Assembly (NCBI RefSeq): GCF_014199955.1
Contig: NZ_JACHOQ010000003.1
Location: forward strand, 186,001 to 250,000
Length of the DNA stretch: 64,000 bases
Source: Brevundimonas aurantiaca
GTDB lineage: Bacteria > Pseudomonadota > Alphaproteobacteria > Caulobacterales > Caulobacteraceae
Direction: 5' to 3'
Every line of letters starts with the position of its first letter. The first letter of the stretch is position 1. The notes under the pieces were generated by a model. That model saw nothing but the letters and a program-made list of their open reading frames with translations, did no database searches and had not been told where the DNA came from. Below are positions 35,591-44,954 of this stretch, piece by piece. The translations under genes and the position numbers were made by a program.

Positions 35591-36232
35591 TTGCCGGTCC
35601 AGTTCCAGATCGTGATCTTCGCCGTCATCGCGGCCTTCGTCCTGTTCCAGCTCTACAATGTGCTGGGAAAGAAGGTGGGGCGTCAGCCGCAGGAGGACGC
35701 CAAGACCTTGGCCCCGCCCAGCCCGACTGCCCCCGAGGCCTCGAAGACGCCGGCCCAGGACGCCGCCCTTCTGGCGTCGATTGCGGGTTTGAAGGCGCGC
35801 GATCCCGCCTTCGATCCGCACCGGTTCCTGGAAGGGGCGCGTCAAGCGTATGAGACCATCGTGCGCGGATACGCCGCCGGCGATCGCGCCGCCTTGAAAC
35901 CCCTTCTGACGCCGACCGTCATGGCCTCGTTCGAGGCCGGCATCGCGGCGCGGGAGACCCGGGGCGAGACGGAGACGGTCGAATTCCTCTTCCCGCCCCG
36001 CGCCGATCTGGAAGGCGCCACGGCCCAGGGCGACAAGGCCGTGGCCAAGGTCCGTTTCCTGGCCGAACTGCGCAGCCGCGTGACCAAGGCCTCGGGCGAG
36101 ACCGCCGATTCCGTGACCGGCGAGCCCCTGGTCGAGGAACGCCGCACCGCCGAACACTGGACCTTCGAACGCAGCCTGGGCGCCGCCGATCCCAACTGGG
36201 TCCTGGCCCGCGTCGAGCCGGCCAGCGCCTGA
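35591..36232 (+). CDS. Tim44/TimA-domain inner-membrane protein
   Basis: 213 residues, with one N-terminal membrane helix ([20 protein letters not shown]) and a C-terminal Tim44-like domain (about 75-210) with [20 protein letters not shown] and [20 protein letters not shown]. Mitochondrial Tim44 tethers the import motor; bacterial relatives have unclear roles. The start is TTG at 35591 with AGGAAG upstream, since no ATG precedes the helix. It overlaps mltA by one base and so is co-translated with it. Confidence 0.88.
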   Translation: MPVQFQIVIFAVIAAFVLFQLYNVLGKKVGRQPQEDAKTLAPPSPTAPEASKTPAQDAALLASIAGLKARDPAFDPHRFLEGARQAYETIVRGYAAGDRAALKPLLTPTVMASFEAGIAARETRGETETVEFLFPPRADLEGATAQGDKAVAKVRFLAELRSRVTKASGETADSVTGEPLVEERRTAEHWTFERSLGAADPNWVLARVEPASA

Positions 36233-37356
36233 TGTCGGCCTCGCGCCGGCTCGGCCGGCGGACGGCGCGTCTGTGGCCCCTGCTGGCGGTCGCCGCCTGC
36301 TCCACGGGCCCGGCGATCACCCCGCCTCTTCCTCAGACGCCGCCGGCGTCCCGGCCCTCGGAGACTGAGGCGGGTCCCCGCCCCTATCTGCCCGCGCCCA
36401 GCCCCGCCGAGGGCGTCAGCCCGGCGGTGCTGCCCGGCTGGAACGACGAGGATCATCTGGCGGCCTTTCGCGCCTATGTCGGCGGCTGCGCCGCCGCGCG
36501 GGATGCGGCCGGCCGCGCCGTCTGCAGCCGCGCTCAGGCCATGGCGGCCGCTCCCGTCACTCCGTCCGACGCGCGGGCCTTTTTCGAAGCCCGTTTCAGC
36601 GCGGTCCCGGCGCAGACCTCAGACGGGCGTCCCGGCCTTTTGACCGCCTATTTCGCTCCGGAATATTCGGCCCGCCGCGCCCCGGACGCGGAGTTTTCGG
36701 CGCCCGTCCTGCCCAAGCCGGCCGATCCCCGCGCCGCCGGCGACCGGGCGGCCATCGAGGCCGACGCCCGCCCCGACCAGGCCCTGGCCTGGATGCGGGC
36801 CGAGGACCTCTTCTTCCTCCAGATCCAGGGCTCCGGCTATCTGACCTTCGAGGACGGAACCCGCGCCCGCGCGGCCTACGCCGGCGACAACGGCCGGCCC
36901 TTCGTCGGCATCGCCCGGCCGATGGCGCGCCAAGGCCTGCTGCCGGAGAACGGCACGTCCGGAGAGGCGATCCGCGCCTGGCTGGCCGACCATCGCGGAC
37001 CCGAGGCCCAGGCCGTCATGGCCCTGAACCCCCGCTACATCTTCTTCCGGCTGGACCCCGACGACGACGGCCATCCCGCCGGGGCGGCGGGCCTGCCCCT
37101 GATCGAGCGCCGGGCGGTGGCGGTCGATCCGTCCCAGTGGCGCTACGGGGACCTGGTTTGGCTGGAGGCGGACGGCGGAAATCTTCGCGGCGCCACGACC
37201 TCCTATCGCGGTCTGGCCATGGCCCTGGATACGGGCTCGGCCATTCGCGGCCCGGTGCGGGCCGACCTCTATATGGGTCGTGGAGACGCCGCCGGCGCCG
37301 AGGCCGGGACGGTGCGCCATCCCCTGCATATGTGGCGGCTGATCCCCAAGGGCTGA
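36232..37356 (+). CDS. mltA: Membrane-bound lytic murein transglycosylase A
   Basis: A lipoprotein that cleaves the glycan strands of peptidoglycan (374 residues). The N-terminus [20 protein letters not shown] reaches the lipobox Cys in VAACST near residue 23. MltA domain landmarks are LTAYFAPEYSARR, DLFFLQIQGSGYL, YAGDNGRPFVGIARPMA, NPRYIFFR and the 3D-type end GLAMALDTGSAIRGPVRADL with the catalytic Asp. It follows the Tim44-like gene directly; in other alphaproteobacteria a Smr-domain gene often comes next, but here 606 non-coding bases do. Confidence 0.93.
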   Translation: MSASRRLGRRTARLWPLLAVAACSTGPAITPPLPQTPPASRPSETEAGPRPYLPAPSPAEGVSPAVLPGWNDEDHLAAFRAYVGGCAAARDAAGRAVCSRAQAMAAAPVTPSDARAFFEARFSAVPAQTSDGRPGLLTAYFAPEYSARRAPDAEFSAPVLPKPADPRAAGDRAAIEADARPDQALAWMRAEDLFFLQIQGSGYLTFEDGTRARAAYAGDNGRPFVGIARPMARQGLLPENGTSGEAIRAWLADHRGPEAQAVMALNPRYIFFRLDPDDDGHPAGAAGLPLIERRAVAVDPSQWRYGDLVWLEADGGNLRGATTSYRGLAMALDTGSAIRGPVRADLYMGRGDAAGAEAGTVRHPLHMWRLIPKG

Positions 37357-37401
37357 GGACGCCGCGCTTCGGCCTGGGCGGTCCGTCGGGTCGAAAAAAA
37401 G

Positions 37402-37486
37402 GTGTCCGATGTGTCCGATCTGTCCGACGGCCTTTGATTTCCATGAAGAAACTGTCGGACACCGACCGGACTGTCCGGTGTCGGAC
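37402..37486. repeat. TGTCCGA-rich repeat array with a 13-base palindrome
   Basis: Three tandem 9-base units (GTGTCCGAT, GTGTCCGAT, CTGTCCGAC; 37402-37428) are followed by inverted copies GTCGGAC at 37454-37460 and TGTCGGAC at 37479-37486, flanking the palindrome CCGGAC-T-GTCCGG (37466-37478). Six copies of one heptamer in 85 bases point to a protein-binding array or a structured repeat. It lies just downstream of mltA. Confidence 0.6.
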
Positions 37487-37698
37487 GCGCTCTGCCCTCT
37501 TGGCGATGTCAAAGACCGGGGCGCCATTATAGGCGCGGCTGAAGGGGCGCCGGGCAGATCCTCGATCGGATCTGCAAGCCTCTGAATTGGCGCGGCCTTA
37601 AGGCGGACATCGCGCCGATCAGGCTCCAGGTTCAATCGACATTCAGCCTACTGCGGTCAGGCCGCTCTTCCCGCGTCACAGGCCTTGATGCGGCGACC

Positions 37699-37798
37699 GG
37701 GTTCATCACAGCGATCACGGCGGATTCACAGCGGTCACGACGCCATCGGAACCCGCCGTGTTCGCCGTGACCTCGTCGTGCCCCGTTGTGATGAACCC
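37699..37798. repeat. 100-base branched palindromic element
   Basis: GGGTTCATCACA (37699-37710) and TGTGATGAACCC (37787-37798) are perfect 12-bp terminal inverted repeats. Inside, CACGGCGG pairs with CCGCCGTG (37754-37761) and CACGACG with CGTCGTG, giving alternative or branched stems. It sits in the gap between mltA and the universal stress gene and shows no reading frame. It resembles the dispersed palindromic intergenic elements of many bacteria. Confidence 0.6.
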
Positions 37799-37962
37799 AT
37801 CCTCAATCGGCGTTCCGCCGCCAGACGTTTTTCCCTTCCGCTGACGCGGGAAGGAAGACCGACACTCAATGGAATAGAGTCTTCAACGCCCGAGGCGCTT
37901 CTCCTGGGCTGGCGGCTGCGCGCCGCCCGGCAGGACGGCGGCAGGCCCAATTTCGATTGGCC

Positions 37963-38430
37963 CTAGGCCAGGTCCTCGATCTCCGCCTCGGTCAGTTCGC
38001 CGGGGACGATGGTGACGGGCAGTTTGCGGCCTCCCACATGGGCGCCCTGTTTCAATATGGCGGAGACCAGGGGGCCGGGGCCGCGTGAGCCCGATCCCGC
38101 CGCCAGGACCAGGATCTTGATGTCCGGATCGTCGCCCACGACCTTCTTGATCGCCGCCTGGGGCTCGCCCTTCTCGATCAGGAAGACCGGCGGCGCGCCC
38201 GACCGCTCCATCGCCTCCTCGCCCAGCCGGTTCAGCAGGGCCTCGGCCTCTTCGCGCTGCTGCCGCTCGATCTCCTCGCGCGCGCCGGACCAGTGGGCGT
38301 CGCTGTGCGAGGCCAGGACACGCAGCATGACCACCCGCCCGCCGGTGGACTTGGCCCGCCGGCAGGCGAAGCGCAGGGCGGCTTCGAACTCAGGACTGTC
38401 GTCGACGACGACCAGGAACTTTCTCGGCAT
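37963..38430 (-). CDS. Universal stress protein, UspA type
   Basis: 155 residues of the Rossmann-like UspA fold: MPRKFLVVVDDSPEFEAALR (start of strand 1 and nucleotide loop), RVVMLRVLASHSD, then LIEKGEPQAAIKKVVGDDPD and ILVLAAGSGSRGPGPLVSAI, the G-2x-G-9x-G(S/T)-like ATP loop. The ATG at 38430 follows GGAGG and is preferred over a longer frame. It lies 78 bases upstream of the NAD-glutamate dehydrogenase stop side, same strand, and may be read through from it. Confidence 0.88.
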   Translation of the reverse strand: MPRKFLVVVDDSPEFEAALRFACRRAKSTGGRVVMLRVLASHSDAHWSGAREEIERQQREEAEALLNRLGEEAMERSGAPPVFLIEKGEPQAAIKKVVGDDPDIKILVLAAGSGSRGPGPLVSAILKQGAHVGGRKLPVTIVPGELTEAEIEDLA

Positions 38431-38508
38431 GACGGCCTCCCCAGCCGGTTTTCCCTGACGGAGGAGGCCGGGATGCGGCCCCCTCGTCAAGTCTCGGCCG
38501 CAGCCGGT

Positions 38509-41500
38509 TCAGCCCTTGCCGGCCGCGGAGGCCAGGTCGCGAATGGTGGCGTTGGCGATCGTCAGCTTGGCGAAGGTCCAGCCTGCGCCCGACTGTTCGA
38601 TCTCGTCCACCGAGGCGCGAACCCCCTCGACCACCGCCAGTTTCGAGCCGATCCAGGCGTCGACGGCCCCTTCGGCGGCGTCTTCGCTGATCCCCACCGA
38701 AGCGTCCGACGCCCGCGCCACGGCGCGCGTCAGCGTCGCCTGTTCGGTCATCAGATCCTCGATCAGGCGGCGAACGGCCAGGCGATCGAAATGATCGACC
38801 GACGGGATCGAGCCGGCGGCCGCGCGCAGCCGGTCGAAATCGAAGGCGGCGCCCACCTGGTGGTAGAGCCGGGCCATGGCGGCGACCGGCCAGCCCGTCT
38901 CCTGAGCGATGTCGCCGATGTCGGCGGCGGCGACCAAGGGCCGCATCACGCCGATCCGCCGGGTCAGATCCTCCGGCGCCCCGTGGTCGGCGAAGGTCTT
39001 GACCCGTTCGTCCAATCGTCCCTGTTCGAAACGGGACAGGACCGGCGCGCCCTCGGCCTGGAGCGCGTCGGCGACGGGGCGATAGCGGTCGATCAGCGCC
39101 TGGACCGAAGCGCCGTTCTTGGCGCGGCGCGCCAGCCAGAAGGTCTGGCGGCGCAGGACCACGGCGATCTCACGATAGAGGGCCGTCTGCGCCTCGGCGG
39201 AAATCTTGAGATCCAGGTTCGAGACGGCGTCCCAGGCCTCATCCAGCCGGAAGATGCGCCGCGCCGCCTCGAAGGCGATGATCAGGGCGGTGGTGTCGCA
39301 TTCCGCCGAGCCGCGCAGGCGGTCCGGGAAGGTCGGGCCGCACATATTGACCACTTCGTTCGACAGGACCGTGGCGATGATCTCGCGCCGCAGACGGTGG
39401 CTCTTCATCTGCGGTTCGAACCGGGCCAGGGCGTCGGGGAAGTAGCGCACCAGAATCTGCTCGAAGAAGGGATCCTCGGGCGCCTGGGACGCCACGATCT
39501 CTTCGGACAGTTCCAGCTTGGCGTAGGCGGTCAGGACCGCCAGCTCGGGCCGCGCCAGAGGAATCCCCGAGGCCATCATCTCCTTGATGCGGGCGTCGGA
39601 GGGCAGGCCCTCGACCTTGCGGTCCAGCTTGCCGCGCGCCGACAGGCTCTGCATGAACCGCTGCTGGGCGTCCAGGGCGCCGGCCCCTTCCGCCTGTTGC
39701 AGGGTCAGGGCCAGGGTCTGGTCGTAGTTGTGGGCCAGAACCTTGCGCCCGACCTCTTCGGTCATGGAGGCGAGCAGCGGGGTCCGCTCCTCGGCCGGAA
39801 GGACGCCGTTGGTCACGGCCGAGCCGACCAGGATCTTGATGTTGACCTCATGGTCCGAGGTGTCCACGCCCGCCGAATTGTCGATGGCGTCGGTGTTGAT
39901 GCGCCCGCCGTTCTGACCGAAGACGATCCGCCCGGCCTGGGTGAAGCCCAGATTGGCCCCCTCGCCCACCACCTTGACCCTGAGTTCGTCGGCGTTGATC
40001 CGCAGGGCGTCGGTGCCCTTGTCCCCCACCTGGGCGTCGGTCTCGGCGGCGGACTTCACATAGGTGCCGATCCCGCCCAGATACAGCAGCTCGGCCGGCG
40101 CCTTCAGTATGGCGCGGATCAAGCTGACCGGGTCCAGCGCGTCCTCGGCGATGTCCAGAACCGCCTTGATCTCAGGCGTCAGCTGGATCGACTTGGCCGA
40201 GCGGGAGAAGACGCCGCCGCCGGCCGAGATCAGGCCCTTGTCATAGTCCTGCCAGGACGAGCGCGGCAGGTCGAACAGGCGTTTGCGCTCCGCCCAGCTG
40301 ACTTCGGGGTTCGGATCCGGGTCGATGAAGATGTCGCGATGGTCGAAGGCGGCGACCAGCTTGGTCGCCTTCGACAGCAGGGCCCCGTTGCCGAAGACGT
40401 CGCCGGACATGTCGCCGACGCCGACCATTGTGAAAGGCTCGGTCTGGATGTCCTTGCCCAGTTCGCGGAAGTGGCGCTTCACCGCCTCCCAGGCGCCGCG
40501 GGCGGTGATGCCCATGGCCTTGTGGTCATAGCCGATCGAACCGCCGCTGGCGAAGGCGTCGCCCAGCCAGAAGCCGTAGGACGCCGAGACGCCGTTGGCG
40601 ATGTCCGAGAAGGTCGCCGTGCCCTTGTCGGCCGCGACGACCAGATAGGGATCGTCCTGCTCCCAGGCGACCACATGGGCCGGACGGGTCACCGCGCCGT
40701 CGGCGGCGATGTTGTCGGTGATGTCCAGAAGGCCCGACAGGAAGGTGCGATAGGCGCGGATGGCCTCGCCCTGAACAGCCTCTCGGTCGGTCGTGCGGGG
40801 CAGTTGCTTCGGATAGAAGCCGCCCTTGGAGCCGACCGGCACGATGACGGCGTTCTTGACCTGCTGCGCCTTGACCAGGCCCAGGACCTCGGTGCGGAAG
40901 TCGTCGCGACGGTCCGACCAGCGCAGGCCCCCGCGCGCGACCGGGCCGAAGCGCAGGTGCACGCCCTCGACGTGCGGCGCCCAGACGAAGATTTCGCGAT
41001 AGGGCTTGGGCAGGGGCAGGTCTTCCAGCTCGCTGGAGGCGATCTTGATCGAGATGTGCCGCTTGGGCAGGCCGTCAGCGTCCTGCTGGAAGTAGTTGGT
41101 GCGCTTGATCGCGCCGATCAGGGCGGCGATGCGACGCAGGGCGCGGTCGTGGTCCAGGCTCTTCACCGCCTGAAGAAGGGCGGTGATCTGGGCCGCCAAG
41201 GCGTCGACGGTCTCCTGGCGCGTCTCCACGGCGGCGCCGTTCGGCTCGAACTTGGCCTTGAACAGGGCCAGCAGGGCGCGCGACACCTCGGGATATTCGC
41301 GCAGGGCCTCTTCCTGCACGGCCTGGGACGGGTCCAGACCCGTCTGCTGACGATAACGGGCCAGGGTGCGGATCAGGGCGGCCTCGCGCCACTCCATCCC
41401 CAGTTCGATCACCAGTCGGTTGAAGCCGTCGCTCTCGGTCAGGCCGCTCCAGACGGCGGCGAAGGCGCGCTCGAACGGCCCCTTGACGTCCGCAAAGACC

Positions 41501-43365
41501 AGATCCTCGCCGCGCGGATCCTCCATCAGGAATTCATGGACGTGAATCTCTTCCTCGCCCATCGGCCGGATGGAATAGCCGTATTCCTCCAGCGTCTTCA
41601 GGCCCATGTCCGTCATGATCGGCAGGACGTCGGACAAGGGGACGGAGGGGCCGCGACGATAAAGCTTGAAACGGAACTGAAGCGGACTGTCGTCGAGATT
41701 GCGGAAGGCCCGGACCGCCACGGGCTCGCCGGCGCCGACCTGGCCGGTGGCGTTCAGCCGATCCATCTCACGCAGATCGACCGCCGCCTCATCGGCGTCA
41801 TAGCGGTCGCGATAGGCGGCCCCGAAGGCGCGAGCCCAGCGTGCGCTGAGCGGGCCGACCTCGACATCAGCCACCTCGGCCCGCCGCAGGGCGGCTTCGA
41901 ACCGTTCGATCCAGCTGCGACCGGCCTCGGCCACATCCTGTTCCAGCTGGGCCGCGTCGGGAACCGGATGTTCGCCGGGCGTCACGCCGATGATGAAATG
42001 GACCCGAACCAGGGGCGCGTCCGAAAGCTGAGGATACCAGGCGGAGACGCGCCCGCCCCAGGCGCGGGCGACGATCTGGCCGATCCGCTCGCGCACGGAG
42101 GCGTCGAACTTCTCGCGCGGAATGAAACACAGGACCGAGACGAAGCGGTCGAACGGATCCTGGCGCGTGAACAGGCGGATGCGCGGCCGGTCGTATAGGT
42201 GCAGAATGCCCAGGGCGATGGACAGCAGCTCGTCCTCGCTGATCTGGAACAGCTCATCGCGCGGATAGTTGTCGAGGATGTTCTTCAGCCGCTTTTCATT
42301 GTGGCTGCCCGGCGCCTTGTCGGCGCGCGACAGGACGTTGGCCACCTTGCGGCGGATCAGCGGGGTCTCGGTCGCCAGACGGTCATAGGCCTCGGAGGTG
42401 AACAGGCCCACGAACCGGGTTTCGCCGGTCGCCTTGCCGTCCGGCCCGTACCGCTTGACCCCGACATAATCCATATAGGCCCGGCGGTGGACCCGCGAAC
42501 GGGCGTTGGCCTTGGCCACGGTGACGGGGTCGCTGAAGTCCAGCTGGCGGCGCATCTGGCGCGTCAGGACGGCCGGTTCGGAGGCGCGGCGCAGAACGGT
42601 GCGTTCCGGATCGGCCAGAATGCCCAGGCCGGCGCCCGACTGGCTCAGGGGGGCCTCGGCCTCATAGTCGCCGTCGGCCCCGCGCGGATAGTCGTAGTCG
42701 CGTGCGCCCAGGAAGACGAAATGGTCGCTCTTCAGCCATTTCAGGAAGGCGATGTTTTCTTCCAGTATGGCCGGATCGACCGCGGGCGGAGTGGTTTCCA
42801 ACCTCTGCACGGCCTGGCGCATCAGGGCGGCCATCGCCTCGTGGTCCTCGACCGCGGCGTGGACGTCGCTCAGGCTCTGGGCCAGGCCCTCGCCCAGGGC
42901 GTCGCGGCGTTCCTGGGGCACGGGGTCGATGACCAGGATGATGACCGACAGTCGGCGTCCGTCCAGCGCGACGACGGGGTGGAAGAGGGCGCGCACGGAG
43001 ACCCCGGCCTCGGCCAGGACGCCCATGACGCTGTCCACCAGGAAGGGGGCGTCGTTCTGGACGATGCGGACCAGGTCGTAGTCCAGGGCCTGGCCGTCGG
43101 CGCCCGACAACGGCCCCACGGTGATCAGCGGCGGGGAGCCGGCCGGATAGTCGCCGGCGGCGCGCCAGGAGGCGGCGAGCAGGGCGGCCAGATCCTCTCC
43201 GTCCAGCTCCGGCGTTTCGTCGGCGGCGTAGTCCTCGTGCGCCTGAGCCAGGAAGGAGCGCTCCGCCTCGCCGGGGCTGGTTCCCAGAATCCGCGCGAAT
43301 GAAGCTTCCAGCAGGGCCGGGGTGATCGGCTGAACCTTTGCAGAGCGCGGATCGAGGGCGGTCAT
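38509..43365 (-). CDS. gdhZ: NAD-specific glutamate dehydrogenase, large (180 kDa) type
   Basis: A giant catabolic enzyme (about 1618 residues) turning glutamate into 2-oxoglutarate and ammonia. The N-terminal half has ACT-like regulatory regions. The catalytic core is central: VEGVHLRFGPVARGGLRWSD, VPVGSKGGFYPKQLP and the NAD fold around FDHRDIFIDPDPNP and GEGANLGFTQAGRIVFGQNG. A long C-terminal helical domain follows. In Caulobacter GdhZ also binds FtsZ and tunes division to nutrient supply. The ATG at 43365 (MTALDPRSAK) is preferred to a frame 63 bases longer. No deletion or frameshift is visible. Confidence 0.93.
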   Translation of the reverse strand: MTALDPRSAKVQPITPALLEASFARILGTSPGEAERSFLAQAHEDYAADETPELDGEDLAALLAASWRAAGDYPAGSPPLITVGPLSGADGQALDYDLVRIVQNDAPFLVDSVMGVLAEAGVSVRALFHPVVALDGRRLSVIILVIDPVPQERRDALGEGLAQSLSDVHAAVEDHEAMAALMRQAVQRLETTPPAVDPAILEENIAFLKWLKSDHFVFLGARDYDYPRGADGDYEAEAPLSQSGAGLGILADPERTVLRRASEPAVLTRQMRRQLDFSDPVTVAKANARSRVHRRAYMDYVGVKRYGPDGKATGETRFVGLFTSEAYDRLATETPLIRRKVANVLSRADKAPGSHNEKRLKNILDNYPRDELFQISEDELLSIALGILHLYDRPRIRLFTRQDPFDRFVSVLCFIPREKFDASVRERIGQIVARAWGGRVSAWYPQLSDAPLVRVHFIIGVTPGEHPVPDAAQLEQDVAEAGRSWIERFEAALRRAEVADVEVGPLSARWARAFGAAYRDRYDADEAAVDLREMDRLNATGQVGAGEPVAVRAFRNLDDSPLQFRFKLYRRGPSVPLSDVLPIMTDMGLKTLEEYGYSIRPMGEEEIHVHEFLMEDPRGEDLVFADVKGPFERAFAAVWSGLTESDGFNRLVIELGMEWREAALIRTLARYRQQTGLDPSQAVQEEALREYPEVSRALLALFKAKFEPNGAAVETRQETVDALAAQITALLQAVKSLDHDRALRRIAALIGAIKRTNYFQQDADGLPKRHISIKIASSELEDLPLPKPYREIFVWAPHVEGVHLRFGPVARGGLRWSDRRDDFRTEVLGLVKAQQVKNAVIVPVGSKGGFYPKQLPRTTDREAVQGEAIRAYRTFLSGLLDITDNIAADGAVTRPAHVVAWEQDDPYLVVAADKGTATFSDIANGVSASYGFWLGDAFASGGSIGYDHKAMGITARGAWEAVKRHFRELGKDIQTEPFTMVGVGDMSGDVFGNGALLSKATKLVAAFDHRDIFIDPDPNPEVSWAERKRLFDLPRSSWQDYDKGLISAGGGVFSRSAKSIQLTPEIKAVLDIAEDALDPVSLIRAILKAPAELLYLGGIGTYVKSAAETDAQVGDKGTDALRINADELRVKVVGEGANLGFTQAGRIVFGQNGGRINTDAIDNSAGVDTSDHEVNIKILVGSAVTNGVLPAEERTPLLASMTEEVGRKVLAHNYDQTLALTLQQAEGAGALDAQQRFMQSLSARGKLDRKVEGLPSDARIKEMMASGIPLARPELAVLTAYAKLELSEEIVASQAPEDPFFEQILVRYFPDALARFEPQMKSHRLRREIIATVLSNEVVNMCGPTFPDRLRGSAECDTTALIIAFEAARRIFRLDEAWDAVSNLDLKISAEAQTALYREIAVVLRRQTFWLARRAKNGASVQALIDRYRPVADALQAEGAPVLSRFEQGRLDERVKTFADHGAPEDLTRRIGVMRPLVAAADIGDIAQETGWPVAAMARLYHQVGAAFDFDRLRAAAGSIPSVDHFDRLAVRRLIEDLMTEQATLTRAVARASDASVGISEDAAEGAVDAWIGSKLAVVEGVRASVDEIEQSGAGWTFAKLTIANATIRDLASAAGKG

Positions 43366-43719
43366 GGACTTCCAGTCTCGGGCGACGCGGCCGGGGCCGC
43401 TGGGGGCTGGCGCGACGCAGCGCCACACCGCTGACTAGGCCAGGACTGATCGCTCGGGAAGCCCCTGAGGGGCGAAGATTCTCATGAACAGCGTTCAGGT
43501 TGGAACGGTTGTGCGGCGCCGCAAACGAGAAGGCCGCCGAGTGGGGGAACTCGGCGGCCTGCGCGGACCGACGCATGGGGAGGGGAGGGGCGTCGGCCTC
43601 GCTCGGCCGCGGTCGGAGGGGGGATGGCCGCGGCGTTGACGATCAGATGGGCTGTCCGGGGCGGGTTTCAAGAGGCCGGCGTCACAGGTTTCTCTGCGGC
43701 CTGACGCCGCACGGCGGCC
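43366..43719. other. 354-base gap between the PerM-type gene and gdhZ
   Basis: Apart from the strong hairpin at 43531-43560, nothing here is recognisable. The stretch is G-rich around 43575-43625 (GGGGAGGGGAGGGG) and must contain the gdhZ promoter. No small gene is convincing. Confidence 0.5.
43531..43560 (-). terminator. Hairpin terminator downstream of the PerM-type gene
   Basis: AGGCCGCCGAGT (43531-43542) and ACTCGGCGGCCT (43549-43560) are a perfect 12-bp stem around a six-base loop. On the minus strand it is followed by TCTCGTTT. It ends transcripts from the transporter gene before gdhZ. Confidence 0.65.
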
Positions 43720-44844
43720 TCAGGCTTCGTCAGCGTCGTCCTTGGAGAATGAGCCCCGCCTGTGATGCGCCGTCTTGTGTTCGTCCGCATAGGGCTCGCC
43801 GTCGCCCGACAGCAGGACGGCCATCCAGCGCGAACCCTTGAACTCGGCCAGGATCGCCATGGCCATCACGGCCAGCGGGGTCGACAGGAACATGCCGACC
43901 ACGCCCCACAGCTTGCCCCAGAAGGCCAGGGCCAGCAGGACCACCACCGGGTCGATGTTCTGGTTGTCGCCCTGCATGCGCGGCTGGACCAGATTGCCCA
44001 CGATGAACAGAATGGTCTGAAGCCCCACCAGCAGGATCAGCGCCGGCCAATAGCTGGGGAACTGCACCAGGGCGAACAGGGGCGGGGCCAGACCCGCCAC
44101 AGCCCCGCCCAGAACCGGGATGAAGCCGACGATGAAGATGACGAAGGTCCAGAACTCCGCGTTCTGAAGCCCGACGGCCCGCATCAATATCCAGGCGGCG
44201 GCGCAGATCAGGGCCCCGGTCACGGTCTGGACCCACAGATAGCCCTCGACCCCGCCGCGGACGCGGTTGAACACGGCGATCGCTTCGTCGCGCTGATGCC
44301 GGTGGGGGAACATGGCGATGATCTTGCGCCGGAAGCCGATCTGCGAGGCCAGAAGAAAACCGAGATAGACCAGGACGAAGAAGGCGCCCGAGGCGATGCC
44401 CTGCACCTGAAAGGCCACGGAGGTCAGATAGCCGCGCAGATCGACGCCGTTGATCAGGTCCTGGGCCGTGGGCGGATTGTTCAGCCGGATCAGGGCGTAG
44501 ACGTCGCGGATGATCTGGTCGATGCGCGGCCCGATGTTCTGCGACACGCCCGACGCCTCGCCGAAGAAGCCGGCGGCGCCGTTCACGATGATGGCGATGG
44601 AGGCGAAGAAGGCCAGGACCACCAGCAGCAGGGCCGCTGTCCCCGCCCAGCGGTCGTTCAAAGGAGTGCGCGCCGCCACGGACCGCTTGACCCCGTCTAT
44701 CATGATCAACAGGAAAACGGCCATGGCCAGGGGCGTCAGTATGTCGCGCAGCCAGTAGAGGGCCGCACCGGCCGCGACGGTGGCGATCAAGACCAGGGCG
44801 TTTCGCGAGACGGCCGAAGACTGCATGGTGATGGGGCTCTTCAT
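43720..44844 (-). CDS. AI-2E family (PerM-type) membrane transporter
   Basis: 374 residues with about eight membrane segments: [34 protein letters not shown], then [20 protein letters not shown] and the conserved C-terminal half ending around [39 protein letters not shown] and [20 protein letters not shown], which are hallmarks of the family. Members export varied small molecules; the substrate cannot be told. The ATG at 44844 follows AAGGGTGG. It is divergent from the HerA-like gene. Confidence 0.9.
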   Translation of the reverse strand: MKSPITMQSSAVSRNALVLIATVAAGAALYWLRDILTPLAMAVFLLIMIDGVKRSVAARTPLNDRWAGTAALLLVVLAFFASIAIIVNGAAGFFGEASGVSQNIGPRIDQIIRDVYALIRLNNPPTAQDLINGVDLRGYLTSVAFQVQGIASGAFFVLVYLGFLLASQIGFRRKIIAMFPHRHQRDEAIAVFNRVRGGVEGYLWVQTVTGALICAAAWILMRAVGLQNAEFWTFVIFIVGFIPVLGGAVAGLAPPLFALVQFPSYWPALILLVGLQTILFIVGNLVQPRMQGDNQNIDPVVVLLALAFWGKLWGVVGMFLSTPLAVMAMAILAEFKGSRWMAVLLSGDGEPYADEHKTAHHRRGSFSKDDADEA

Positions 44845-44954
44845 GGCCACCCTTGTCGGTGGGGCGAAGAACGCCGTCAACCGGCCTTGAAGGCGGCGGT
44901 TCCGACCCGCCCGCGACTGCGCTAGACCTTCGTCCCGCTTCTGGAGACCTTTCG

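Larger units (their letters stand above)
37357..37962. other. 606-base gap between mltA and the universal stress gene
   Basis: No convincing gene. Besides the heptamer array and the 100-base palindrome there is a small hairpin (CAGATCC/GGATCTG, 37554-37573) and an imperfect TTCC-rich hairpin near 37832-37857. Both flanking genes end here (mltA on plus, the stress gene on minus), so no promoter is needed. I see no integrase, tRNA or target-site duplication that would mark a mobile insertion. Confidence 0.6.

Noticed and set aside
37399..37486. TGTCCGA array as a CRISPR
   Set aside because: Units are nine bases, contiguous and partly inverted; there are no spacers and no cas genes.
38293..42198. 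A 1301-codon open frame on the plus strand opposite gdhZ
   Set aside because: It is a GC-rich antisense shadow: low-complexity Gly/Arg/Gln/His/Asp composition, no domain, and the minus-strand enzyme is clearly coding.
44853..44954. Longer N-terminus for the HerA-like protein
   Set aside because: The extra 34 residues have no family counterpart and overlap the divergent PerM-type promoter region; the ATG at 44955 has a good ribosome site.
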